Positions 10,601 through 21,519 of a stretch of DNA of 64,000 nucleotides are shown here, one piece after another. Below the pieces are notes generated by a model that saw only the letters and a program-made list of their open reading frames with translations, was not told where the DNA came from and did no database searches. Origin of the DNA: Laetiporus sulphureus 93-53 (lineage: Eukaryota; Basidiomycota; Agaricomycetes; Polyporales; Laetiporaceae). Numbering within the stretch: the stretch's first letter is position 1; each line of letters begins with the position of its first letter. The position numbers were made by a program, and so were the translations under genes. The stretch spans positions 328,440 through 392,439 of the forward strand of contig NW_024468527.1 in assembly GCF_001632365.1 (NCBI RefSeq), given 5' to 3'.

Positions 10601-12244
10601 CGCAACCTCTGCTTTGCTGACGGCATCCGTGAGTCTATGGAGGTATACCTCAGGCGATTCTTCCTCGGCACGCGGCTGCGGTATCTCTACAGAGCGCTTG
10701 GAGAACGAACGGCGAGGGGATTCATAACTGGAAGAAGGCGATGCACTCAGCGGGTCCGGACCGGCTATCGGGTCGTGTAATGGGTTAGGAGCGACGTAAG
10801 GACTGTTTGATGTAGGCGAGGACCCGAACAAGTTCATGGAGAGGCGATGAAGGAGAGGAGGATTTGTGTGCGCACGAGGGCGCCGAACTGGAGAGGCTTG
10901 TAATGATGATGGAGAGGATGATGTGATGGAAGGGCTATGGTACGGAGAAACGGGTTGTTCGATGGATGTAGGAGAGGAGGCAGTGACCTGAGGGACGTCA
11001 TGAAATAACGATGAGGAACGTAGGATGGATGCTGGATCTGCGGTATTAGGCCGCCTCGGACAGCGGTTTCGCGGTGATTTTGGAGTAAGCGGTGCGATGC
11101 GTGGTGCGCTTGCTGGAGAGTTGCCTCCAGAATGGCCAATATCGGAACTGGAGGACGAGCGGCGCCGTTCGGAATGTCTCCGATGCAAATCGACTGCCTG
11201 ATAAGCAGAAGGGGGGTCACTGCGCGGAGAAGGGGTACGTATGGTCGTATCCACATAGAACGGCGAAACAGGCTGCAGGGCAGGTAGTGAGGGGAGGGGA
11301 GGCGGATTGACTGTCAAGTGTGACTTTGCAGGAGACGTGCGCGAATCTACTCGTTTGCGCGTCCAGAAGGAGCTCTTGCGGGTCAGTGACTTACAGCTCG
11401 GCGAGGTATGAGTTACGTCAGGCTCGATGTCCCGCTGCCTCTCTTTCCCTTTATCGTTGATCGTAAATTGAAACGGACCAAGAGAAAGTCCTCTGTTTCG
11501 CCTGCGTTCCCTGAGACTAGGAGGGACAGTCGTCGGAGTAGGCGTGTCTGAGTCGTGATGGAAGCTCTTAACGCGGCGCACCGTGGATTGAGATGCTTGT
11601 CCCTCTGTCAGCGGGGGCATTGCTTGAGGCATCAGCGAAAACGCATGCAAATCTGTCGTGGACGATGTCGCAGACATTGTTCCAGGCATGACATGGGGTA
11701 GCCCAACCCCCAGCGCGGCGCGAGCGAGCGCAAAAGTTGGTTTAGACAAAGACTCCTCCACAGATAATGAACTTCGCACTGCATGAGAGGACGAGGAGGA
11801 AGCAGCAAGGCGCATTGAGTCAGCGTCATCCCGGTTTCCCACCTCTGCAACTCCACTCTCACACCTCTGCCGGCCTGAATCCAATCCAACGTGCTCCTCG
11901 CTCACCGAGGGAGTCGGAGGCAGATCCTTATCTCGTCTCAAACCGCTGGAGCTTGCCACTTGCTGGGCAGAGTGCAGCTCATCGGATGATAGTCGTCGTT
12001 GTTTCGGAGCGGGTAACGAGAAGGCCTGCGGGCTGCGTCGTCTCCAAAGAGGAAGCGACAGGAAATGAGTAGTAGTCGTACGCGTTGTCGTCGTGATTAT
12101 GCGAGTAGTGGTCGTTGTAGTTGCAGCGGCGAAGACAGAACTCTCATGGCTGTCTTCCTGGTACGGTGGAGGCGGCTCGGACGCGCTAGCGTGCACTGGA
12201 AGGGGAGGTGATTCCCTGGCTCCTGTGCTAAGCTTTCCAGTCAT
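7644..12244 (-). CDS. Sec7-PH ARF guanine nucleotide exchange factor (Yel1/EFA6-like)
   Basis: Predicted activator of an ARF GTPase at membranes, by likeness to Sec7-PH factors such as yeast Yel1 and animal EFA6, which act on Arf3/ARF6 at the plasma membrane. Four exons, 10584-12244, 10126-10522, 9304-10074 and 7644-9248, join in phase to 1477 residues. The first ~530 residues are disordered, with a Thr-rich run near 45-65. The Sec7 domain (about 535-705) has LLMDVGLPRETQQIDRVIEAF, where Glu593 is the expected catalytic 'glutamic finger', and HPYILAFSLIMLHTDAFN and NIIFVPFIFIEDP. A PH domain lies at roughly 860-985 (KVGLLLRKDD, WRAWCVLL, EEKEMNEWISRVNYASAF). Beyond it comes a coiled-coil-like stretch (about 1100-1190). 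The intron at 9249-9303 splits the PH domain and begins GC rather than GT. The ARF substrate is inferred. Confidence 0.9.
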
Positions 12245-12622
12245 ACCGCAGGCGCGGCACGTCTAAGAGCACACGAGAGGACACTGAGTGCAGATAGACT
12301 GCTCGTGCAGAGAAATCCAGCTTGGAGATGGGTACAGACAGTGTGGAGGGGTGCCCTGGCTCGATTAGGCAACCGGGACAAACACGGTCACAGTATTGGC
12401 AGGCGCCCACATCTCGTTTGGAAAATCCTTTATGCATTGTCCGTATAGCGGGCCACAGGCCTCACACTCACGCGGTGGCAGGCGGTGGCCCCCAATCGGT
12501 ATAAAGTGCCTGTTTCTCCTTCATCTCAACCACTATCTTCCTCCATCCCTGAGGACGTGTTCACATTCGACACGTTCCATCCACGTCCATCCTCGTAGTC
12601 GTCTTCGCCACTCGACGTTTTC
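12245..12622. promoter_or_regulatory. Divergent promoter region with CCAAT and TATA boxes
   Basis: Separates the start of the Sec7-PH gene (reverse) from a small forward gene. A CCAAT at 12492-12496 and TATAAAG at 12500-12506 lie about 117 bases before ATG 12623, followed by a pyrimidine-rich stretch (12510-12550) usual at fungal transcription starts. These point to the forward gene. Confidence 0.5.
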
Positions 12623-13172
12623 ATGCCCAACGACACGTATGTGTGGCGTATCCGATATCTTGAATGCTGAGAGAGTTAATCGCGATTTCGTCGTCTGTTG
12701 CAGTCCTGCATTAGACCCCACGATGACCAGCTCAACGAAGAATTATGTCGTCCAAGTTACCCAAACGTGGCGTGGCAAAGACTCGGATGGCAAGGTTTTT
12801 CCATTGCACTGGGCCTTGACGATCATAACGTCGGACATCGGGGACGAGCCGAGTGGCAACATATATAACGCGGCCGGGAATATTGACACCTATTATTTCG
12901 ACCAGCACAACGACGTCCCGCTCAGAGACGCTAACTGGCGAGGGGACTTGCCCATCGGTACGATCCGTCAGGCGGATTTGGCCGATGCTGAACGCATTCT
13001 GGCCGATGTGGAGATCACCCGCCACCACACAAACTGGAATTGCCAGAATTGGGTCTGGGCCAGCATCAGAGCACTCCGTCGAGGAGGATATGCCGTGCAG
13101 ATGTTCACCCGGGAGCAGCTAATCGAGAAGATGGATAAACTGCTTGATGACTGGGAATCCGGTGAGATCTGA
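12623..13172 (+). CDS. Small conserved fungal protein of unknown function
   Basis: Function not known. Two exons, 12623-12636 and 12704-13172, give 160 residues starting MPNDTPALDPTMTSS; without the first exon the protein could begin at ATG 12723. Seen: HWALTI near residue 45, a Tyr/Phe-rich segment (DTYYFDQH), and NWNCQNWVWASIRALRRGGY near residue 125. The pairing of an early His with a later Cys/Asn/Trp motif recalls small fungal DUF families with an HWAL...CQxWV pattern, but I cannot name one with certainty. The C-terminus is a charged helix (EQLIEKMDKLLDDW). No signal peptide or membrane segment. TATA and CCAAT boxes lie upstream. Confidence 0.72.
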
Positions 13173-13493
13173 CCTAATGGTGAGTAGCGGAAAGCCCATA
13201 GCATCAGTGCCTCGCTCACTCGAATAACGCCGCATATGCGTGGACCGTAGCCACCGTTGGTATGTCTCGAACGCAATACGCCAGACCGTGATCTTGTGAC
13301 TGTCGAACTCTCATCTCACTTACTCGAATCCTCTCTTATACCTTACCTGTCCCTGGTGCAAACTGTCTTACTTACGCAAGTTGTCTGGCTTTCAGATCGA
13401 CCGTAGTCAAGTGACATAGAAATGATGAGTAATGATAATGCAAGTACGTCTGGTGGTCAATGAGTGGGACATGACGGAGGCGTTGCCAGATAC
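13173..13493. other. Convergent 3' intergenic region
   Basis: 321 bases between two genes that end toward each other. Nothing coding seen; holds both 3' untranslated regions. Confidence 0.5.
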
Positions 13494-15552
13494 TTAAGCC
13501 TTGGCTTGTCGCTTTTTCGCCTTCTCGAGCGTACGCTTCTTTTGCTCCAAATTTTGACGCTACATAAGCATATCGTCAGTAATGTAAGTGACAACGCCGA
13601 TATGAAGGCATACCTCCACTGCCCGCTTCCGCTCTCCATACTTCATCCTCTCGTACAACTTGCGCTGCTTATTGCTCATCAACATCTTGTTCATCTCCTG
13701 CTCACCCTCGCCTTCCTCTTCGACGACCGCCTTTTTAGCTTTCTTCTTAGACTTCTTCGCCTCCTGCTCAAAGGTGTCATAGTCTATTCCAGCGGCTTCT
13801 GCTTGCAGCTCTGCTGTTCTGAGAGCAGCTTCATCCACCGCTGATGCCGCAGCCTTCAAAGCCGCCTGCTCTGGCGGCACCGCATCCTCCTCGTCCGCCT
13901 CACTGCCCACCGCATTTTCCTCTACCTCTTCGTCTTCCATTGTAGCGTCCTGGCCAGTGAGTGCGATAGTTGGATCATATGCCCCTGCACGATCGCCGAA
14001 GGGGCTGAGATGTGGAGGGAGAGTCTGACCCTGAAGATATGGCTCCTCGAGCAGGATCTTTCCAGCATTGATACAATCAACAACCCATTGGGGTTGCACA
14101 TACTTCCGTCGTCTCCTTCTCTCCTTCTCCTCTTCTGTCAGGTGCGGTGTCTCCACAATAGGACGATCAATGATGACGTGCGTTATCGACTCGTCAGTCT
14201 CATCGAAGAGAGAGCCACTGCCAGACGAAGCAGGCCAGCCTATGCGACCACCGAACGAGCGTACGATGAATTCAAAGATCGGGCGCGACGTTTCTCGCGA
14301 GAGCCAAAACGTATACGGCGCGAATAACTTTGATGAGCCGGATTGAGGGAGAGATGCGAGAGTTTTGAGTGTCGGCAACGCGGCGGCTTCTTCGGGGTTA
14401 GATGTAGAGGGATGAGAAACGAACTCCTCCTCATCCTCCTCGATGGGTGCGGAGTCGGCAGCGGGCATATCAACGTCGACGTTATCGTCAGAGGTGGTGG
14501 CGATGGTTTTGATCGTTTGCCTGACATCTTTACTGGAGATTCGCTTGCCATCGACCTCGACTGACTTGCCTTTGGGCGCAGTTGACTGAGAAGACGTGGC
14601 CTCTTGGAGACGGAAGGCACCAACTCCAGCTCCACTGTCATCTTTCTCCGTGTCTCGAGGGGGAGGATAGACAAGCCCGACATCTGTGTAAAGTTTGAAA
14701 AACACGAAGCCAAGTAGTGTCTGGTATAACTCCAAGAATGTCAGCATGACGCGAACATCGACATCTGGAGGAATCTTGAGGTTTGTGAGCTAAAATCCTC
14801 CGTTGCAGTAACTCGTTACTTACGTTCTGGGTGAACTGGTATGGCACAAGCCACGTAACGGTCTGGTCCATTACCTCCGCTTGGTAATAGACACCTTTTA
14901 TGGAAAGAAAGGTCTTTCGGAGAGCCTGAGTGTGCATAACATATAGCTGCCACTCAGAAGCAAGACGAGAACAGTTCTCGATCAGGGAGGGTGCGACTCG
15001 ACCGTCGGACGGTAGTGACGCGAAGAGGAAAATCATACACAGAGCATCGTCGATGTCACGGACAGCATCAACGAATGTTGGATACCTGGAAACAGTGTCA
15101 ATTTACGAGAGCAAAAAGAAGAGTGGTCACTGACCTCTCTTTAATGATGTGGTCCAAGCGGTATACCGGCTTATTTTCCTCCAAACTCTTCGCACTGCTC
15201 CATTCTCCTCTGCCCAATGCTCGCGCCAGCTTCTTAGCAAACGCTTTGTGTTCCCTAAGTTTCTTCAAGACAGGCTCATGTGCGAGATAAGCTATGTCCT
15301 TGGCATAGTAGAACGATGCCGGTGCAGTAGAACCCTTGTTTGCACGCTTCCGGTTGCGCGGCTCGCGAGGGAATATACCTTGAGTTATCCGTAAGCACTT
15401 GTAAAGACAGACTTCGCACTGCATCTACAACCTTTGAGAATGCACAGCCGGCGAAAGTCTGCGAGAGAGCATTGCAGTTTTTTCATTGCCACCGAACGGG
15501 TCATATAGGCCTTGGCGGCACCGGCCTTTCCCTTCTGTTTCATGCGACCCAT
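13494..15552 (-). CDS. NOP7: Pescadillo homologue (PeBoW/Nop7 complex)
   Basis: Nucleolar protein needed for 60S ribosome assembly; in yeast Nop7 works with Erb1 and Ytm1. About 620 residues over five exons. The start is the ATG at 15552, giving [19 protein letters not shown], then the family blocks [67 protein letters not shown] and [21 protein letters not shown] domain follows ([38 protein letters not shown]). The tail is acidic then lysine-rich, as in other Pescadillo proteins; the last exon (13494-13559) supplies the basic end [18 protein letters not shown]. It is divergent from SmD2, with 194 bases between the start codons. Confidence 0.95.
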
Positions 15553-15746
15553 GGTGATAATTGCTTGGAAAGAGAGCCTGGTGCGAAAATACCGCGAGAG
15601 CGCAGAGTCTGTATGAAGTCCGGCGTCCACTCAGGATGCTATACTTTTTTGATGCCCTTGTTTGGTCGTTGCCAAACACGTTCCTCGAGCTCAGCAACCA
15701 CCCCGTCCAGCAGCCAAACTTAGTCGCAGTCCCTCAGCTTGCGAAG
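15553..15746. promoter_or_regulatory. Bidirectional promoter, Pescadillo / SmD2
   Basis: Only 194 bases separate the two divergent start codons, so both promoters must fit here. No TATA box is obvious. Shared control of a ribosome-assembly gene and a splicing gene is an inference from the layout. Confidence 0.5.
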
Positions 15747-16346
15747 ATGAGGTAAGTCTCATGCTCCTTGCGTACTTGAAATGAGCAGTGAACACCTTTA
15801 CAGTCAATATGTCCACGTGCCGAAGTCTGAGCTGGACGAAGCTCAACTGCGAGCTCTGGAGGAACATGAGATCAGCCAGGGGCCGTTGTCTGTTCTGCAG
15901 CAAGCCGTCAGGAATCACACGCAGGTCCTCGTTTCACTACGAAATAATAAAAAGCTACTGGCTCGTGTGAAGGCATTCGACAGGCATAGTAACATGGTGC
16001 GCTGCTTGTTGTTCGCTAAGCAGTTCTGATCTCACGTTTCTCATATAGGTCCTGGAGAACGTCAAGGAGGTACGTTTGGCTTGTACAACCTGCCTTCATT
16101 GATACTGAATGTAATACAGATGTGGACGGAAATGCCCAAGGGAAAGAACAAGAAACCGGTGAACAAGGACCGCTTCATCAGCAAAATGTTCCTACGGTGA
16201 GTTATTTGACCCTCAGCAGCCGTCAATGCGCATGTTCTTAACGCCATTTTTATGCAGAGGCGATTCGGTAATTCTGAGTAAGTGCCGAGCTGTCATTCAT
16301 GCTATAAAGTCCTAACTATTCCACAGTTCTTCGCAACACTGCATAA
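15747..16346 (+). CDS. SMD2: Small nuclear ribonucleoprotein Sm D2
   Basis: Core Sm protein of the spliceosomal U1, U2, U4 and U5 snRNPs. Six exons: 15747-15751, 15804-15996, 16049-16069, 16120-16196, 16258-16277 and 16327-16346; all phases agree and give 111 residues. The first exon carries only the ATG and two further bases, and the third is 21 bases long. Sm motif 1 is seen as [24 protein letters not shown] then VLENVKE, and Sm motif 2 as KMFLRGDSVILILRN. The N-terminus [21 protein letters not shown] is typical of D2. A gene of 336 coding bases with five introns is intron-dense even by Agaricomycete standards. Confidence 0.96.
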
Positions 16347-16610
16347 ACATCCACTTCTCGCAGCCTTGGCTGCACATGCATTCCTGCAAATCCTCGCTTT
16401 GGCGAATGCTGTTGTGTATGAGTTGACGCGTGACCGAGCAAGGATCTCGCACTGTGCTGTGAGTCTAGTCAATTTGTAAGATGTTACTGTACATGTGTGG
16501 ATGCCGTTTGCTACGTAAATCATTTCCCTTCCATAACGTCTTAGCCATTTGCAAGACTGCGATGTTGCTCCGTTTGAACATAGTAATGGACCTGCGTCAC
16601 ACCGCTATAT

Positions 16611-19600
16611 TCACCTCAAAAGCCTCTGATCCTCCTGCTCTATATCTTTGATCGCATCGAATGCCTCGCCAAGAGCTATCCAAGCGAAACTGCGAGCCCC
16701 GAAATAGTCGTCCTGAATGAGAGCGACCTTGTACGCGATCCACGCTCGCAACAAGGACTCTTCGGAAGGGGTGTCGTCGTCGCCCGATATGCCAGCTCGA
16801 ACGCTCTCGACGAGGCTTGCCGTCTGTTCCCTCAGCTGGGACATCATATCCTTGCGTCTCCGTGGTTGTGATGACCTGGCGACAATTGTACCCACGACCG
16901 CCTCCTCTTCCGTGAGCATAGCGTCGCGAGAATACGAGAGCGTGTGATCAGCGCATATCGTGCGGAGCTGAGCCGAATAAGATCGAAATAGCTCCCACAT
17001 AGTCTCTATCAGGGACTCCTCGACGTCGACATCCTCAGGAATCGGGATGTACTCCGATATACGGTGCTCAACCGTGAGCTGCACGTAGTTGTCCTCGCGT
17101 GGTTCATACGATTGGAACTCCTGGACAATATCCGCCAGGTCAAACTCCTGCCCGTCTTTTAGATGTCGACGTTGTGCTCGTGACGCTTTGGTAGCAGTCC
17201 TCAGTGCAGGCAACTCGATTTCACGGAACAACCGCCCAATGGCTCTGTTGCTTTCGTAATACCTGGGAGATTCTCTGACTAGAGTTTCCGGCGCATTCCA
17301 GTCGGGTTTCGCTCGGAATTTGAGTTGCGGGATCCTATCAAGAGGGACGGGGTTTCCGCTCTTGGGATAGTCGACGGCATCGCTATGCAGTTGTGCGAGT
17401 CGCAAGCAGTCAGGATCCAAGATTCCTTGACTGCTCTGGTCTGCAATGATGAGCCAGTTTATAGCAATAATTCCTAAGGTCTAAGAACCCGATTGGTCAA
17501 TAAGGGCATCCTTGCTGCGGGGAGTCGGGCTTCCAACTTACGTCGCTGTTAATGTACTCCGCAACGAAATCTGCGACGTCTTCGATCGTGCTCTCGTGGT
17601 CCACGGTCTTTCTCTTCGCTGGGTCATATGAGGCCGCCGCATATGTACGTCGTGGATGAAGATCCGGCATTGTTGTGACATTGTACACATCGCCGTCTAA
17701 GTCACCGCCTCCAAGGCAAGACGGCAGAGGACGAGCACCTAGAGGCAAGCGAAAGTTACGTGGACGTGAGCACTAATTCGAGCCTTGAAATTCCCTTAGC
17801 CTACCTTTGATTGAGAACACGACACTGTTGGGCAATGACTCCTTCTGGAACGGGGAGCCAGGAGGCGGTCTACCGATTGCGTGCACAATCTGCACATCTC
17901 CGGGATGAATGGTGGGTGACCGCGATATCAAAACGGGACCTTCGAGATAGAATGGCTCGTTCTGGTCTTGACTATCAATGCAAACAAATATCTGCCCTTC
18001 TTCTAGGTAGCCGTGCACATCAGCTACTCCAACCACGGTCCACCCTTGGGGAACCGGGATCCGAGCATGATGTTTGAGCTCTCTGAGGACATGATTGACA
18101 GCGAAATCCATCATTTGCTGCCAGAAGATGTCCTTCTTGAGAGGCCCAATACTAAGCCGATGAAGATGCAGCATGGTAGAAGTTAGTCGATAGGATGCTC
18201 CAAGACCATACGCCTCCAGCAAGCGTGCTGATAGCTCGAGAGACTTCACCGCACCTTGTGCTCTGCGTACTGCATCCTCTTGGAGGGCTAGGAAGACCTC
18301 GTACGGTACTCCAAGCCCTTCCAAGAGCATTATCAGCGGCCGGTTAAGATAGTATGGACCCGGTTTGTCAAATGCCCTTGCAATTTCGACTTCCATCGAG
18401 TTGGGGGAGTCGAACTTGATCATAGATGGACGCAGACATATGCTGCGGCCCTTGAGCGTGTAATCGACACTAAGCATGCCCTTGGATCCCATGAACCGAA
18501 TTTGGAATAAACGAGGATATGTTTTTGTACGTCGAGCACGCCGCCGCTTCAATCTTAGTTCCATCCAAATCTCCCTAGCAAGCTCTGCTGAAAGTGTGCC
18601 GACTCCGTCCGTGAAACAGTACCTATCCTCGCTGTCCATGACGTCATCCAAGGGCATGACCTCCTCCGGTTCAATTGCAATTGAGGAATCTGTTGTGGTG
18701 AATGCTTGTGACATCCGCGCGGCATATCGTGCAGGACAGTATATCAACTGTGGGTCGAAGGCTAAGTCCCGAAACGATCCCAGGCTCTTCCGAATGGTTG
18801 TAGCATTGACTGTGGTGCCATCGATATGCACGAATTCTTTGACGAACCACACCGAATGTTCTTTCAACGCAGATTGTGAATATGCAAGGAAGTCGAAGTG
18901 TCGACCAGCAACAGTCATGCCGTGGACGAGGAGGTGCTTGACGGTACGATTAATGAAGGTCCGACCGTCAACCTCACGATCAAACCGGTGAGTGAGTCTC
19001 GTCTCGTCAACGAAACTGACGCGGAGGAAACTGTCCTGGTTGGCAACATATCGGCGCATTACTCTGTTCGATCGCTCCGGAAACGGACCCTCGAGATAGG
19101 ATGTTGTCGGGGTAACGATGACACGAAGGCATTCAAAGTTGTCAGTCGAGATAGGTTGGATCGGCGCAATCGGACTCTGCAAGTATCTCCTCCATGATCG
19201 AGAGAAGAACTGTTCCACCGCGTCTACCGGTATCTCAGACCCATCTCCATACCATAACGTTGCTTTCAGTTCGGAGCCGAAGTCGCGAAGGAAAGTGCTT
19301 GTCATTGCGGTCCCTCTTGCCTCGACCATCTGCTCGATGCGCGGCCGCAGGCTCAGGAGCTCCTTCATGTCGATGAGATAGCTGCGTGACAGCGCTTCAA
19401 CTTGAAATGCCACCTTCCAGTCTAAATCTGCAATCCATGAACTATACATGTGGCGAACGGTGGAAGAGAATAGGTCTCTCTTCTGGACGGAATAGGTGTA
19501 ATCGTGGCACGTCATGTGTGCGATGTCACGAAAATATTGGAAGGTATCCAGATCCGCCTGTGAGGTGCAAACAATGCGAAGCGCGAGAGACGTGTAGGGG

Positions 19601-20376
19601 GCGATCTCAGCGTGTGTGTCGTCGAATGATGTCCAACGATGGCGGGTGGGCGCATTTGCTCGCGTGAATAGATTGGCAAGCAACGCAATGAGTTCTGACT
19701 GGTCAGGCTCGATTTCGAAGGAAGGAGGGTGGTTGAGGTGGAAGAATAGAACCGGCATACGCATGCCATCGCGCGTGCCATCAGGAGCAGCACCAAGCCA
19801 GTAAACCTGTGCGGCACGAATCGCAATTATACGACTCTGTTTGACGTCCGGTACCTTGATGCGAAATTCGCGTCTGTCTTCGTTGTAAGCCATACTGCCC
19901 CTGATAGCGCATTGCTTCTCCCATTCGATGGAGAAAATGTTATCTCTGCACACCCATCCAAATTGGAGCGTACTGACAGAGACTGCATGAGACTGTAATT
20001 CATTGGCTTGGGCATCCCTCTCCTCGATCATCCTAGGATCGATATATGGGAGGCGCCTAATCATCTCTAGGACGTCCTCCTTCGCTTCTCGTTTGCCTGG
20101 AAGGAATTTGATCCTGGAACCACCAATAACAATGGGTTTCTGAGACGTATTACCCCCGTATTCCTCTAGAAATTCTTGACCGATCTCTATCGTAGGCACG
20201 GTTAGGAAACCCACCGGAGCACGCCCTTTTTTGTTAGATATGCGAACTTCAAAATTGATAGGATTGTTACCCGCAGTACGACGACCGAAGTCGGGAGAGT
20301 GTAGCTCTGTCGCAATGCGGATTTTGAGCTGGTTGGGGGTCAAGGACATGGGTAGGTTGCACATGAAGATGTCCAT
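16611..20376 (-). CDS. Cellular RNA-dependent RNA polymerase (RNA silencing)
   Basis: Eukaryotic-type RdRP of the QDE-1/Rdp1 family, which makes double-stranded RNA for silencing. Exons 17805-20376, 17542-17738 and 16611-17480 join in phase to 1212 residues. Seen: the catalytic loop DLDGD at about residues 870-874 inside PSCLGGGDLDGDVYN, with the three Asp that bind metal; FTDGVGTLS; RFMGSKGMLSVD; VLISRSPTIHPGDVQIVHAI; and LAQLHSDAVDYPKSG after the last intron. The frame is open upstream, but MDIFMCNLP followed by LHSPDF at ATG 20376 resembles the N-termini of related proteins, so I chose it. The polymerase core looks intact. No Dicer or Argonaute gene is in this window. Confidence 0.95.
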
Positions 20377-21519
20377 GTCTTCTACAGGCGAACCGAGATA
20401 TTGTAGAAACTGTGAGAAGATATGGGAAAGATAGAGAGGGGCCAATATCCGGATTATGACCCAGAGGGTGCTTATATACGAGCGCTTGAGATTGGCTGGG
20501 CGGCGGCCGAACCAGGACTGATAGAAGCTGACCACAGCCTCGCGTATCGCTCATGCGACCTGCACTGCACACCCTGTTTAGACCATATTGTCCCCATACG
20601 TGCAATCCATGCACATGGACATATGAAACGCTCACCTCTAAACGCCGGCCGGTATCTCGAGGTCCGACTGTAAATAGTCGCTGCTGGACCGTTACCAGAG
20701 GCGCCAGAAAATATGCAAGGGGTACATCAGATGCACATAAATGTGGTTGGACAATGAAGGACGAAGGGACGACAAGACGAAGCTCACCTGAGACTTTTGC
20801 TGATCTTTCACTTGAAAAATACCTAGTTTCACTATCGAAGATGTTGCAGCGTTTCATTACCTATAGTTGTGGACGCACGGCTAACATTCGAGAGATTATT
20901 CGGGCACCGACTTCTACGCATGTCAATGTCGATTCTTACGCATAAAGGCGAATAGGGAGCCTCGGGCGACTCACATCTACCGCAGGGGTAACGTCAGACT
21001 TGGCAAAATCTGTTTCAGTTCTCTACGGCCTGACGCTAATTTGTCTTCGATGAGATTCTGATATGAAGTCCGTAAGCCATATGTGAGACGGGACAAAAAC
21101 ATAAAGACGCACTACGTCTTCAATGTACTTATTTCTCTCAAACTCGGCGCGAATCCAGGCGATAGTCTCTTTACGAGCGATTGGGTCAGGGATAGCTGGC
21201 TATCAAGTGAGCATTGCCGAACACGGAGCACGAAGATTGGCTCGCACATCGTGATCCTCGAATAACTTGCCGATAGAGATTTAGTACGCGTTGCTGCAAG
21301 ACAAAATGCTTGAGAGTCAGTTGCTGCATGGCATCGCTGCGCTAGCAAAGCTTGATGGATGCGTAGATGTTGGAGAGACTGACTGGCGATCGTGGTCTTG
21401 CCGCTGCAAGGCGCAGTTGTAAATTCGCGAAGGAAGTTTCAAGTCCCGCGCTTGCTGGCTGGTCGACCCCGACTTCTGCACCCACTGCGCTCTCTCTCAA
21501 ACCCTTCTGACAACAAGAC
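20377..21519. other. Intergenic between divergent RdRP and eIF4E-binding genes
   Basis: 1.1 kb holding both upstream regions. Several open frames exist but none shows a recognisable motif or consistent splicing. No clear TATA box for either gene. Confidence 0.5.

Noticed and set aside
20553..20945. Forward frame of 130 codons upstream of the RdRP start
   Set aside because: No motif. It overlaps antisense with the RdRP's untranslated leader.
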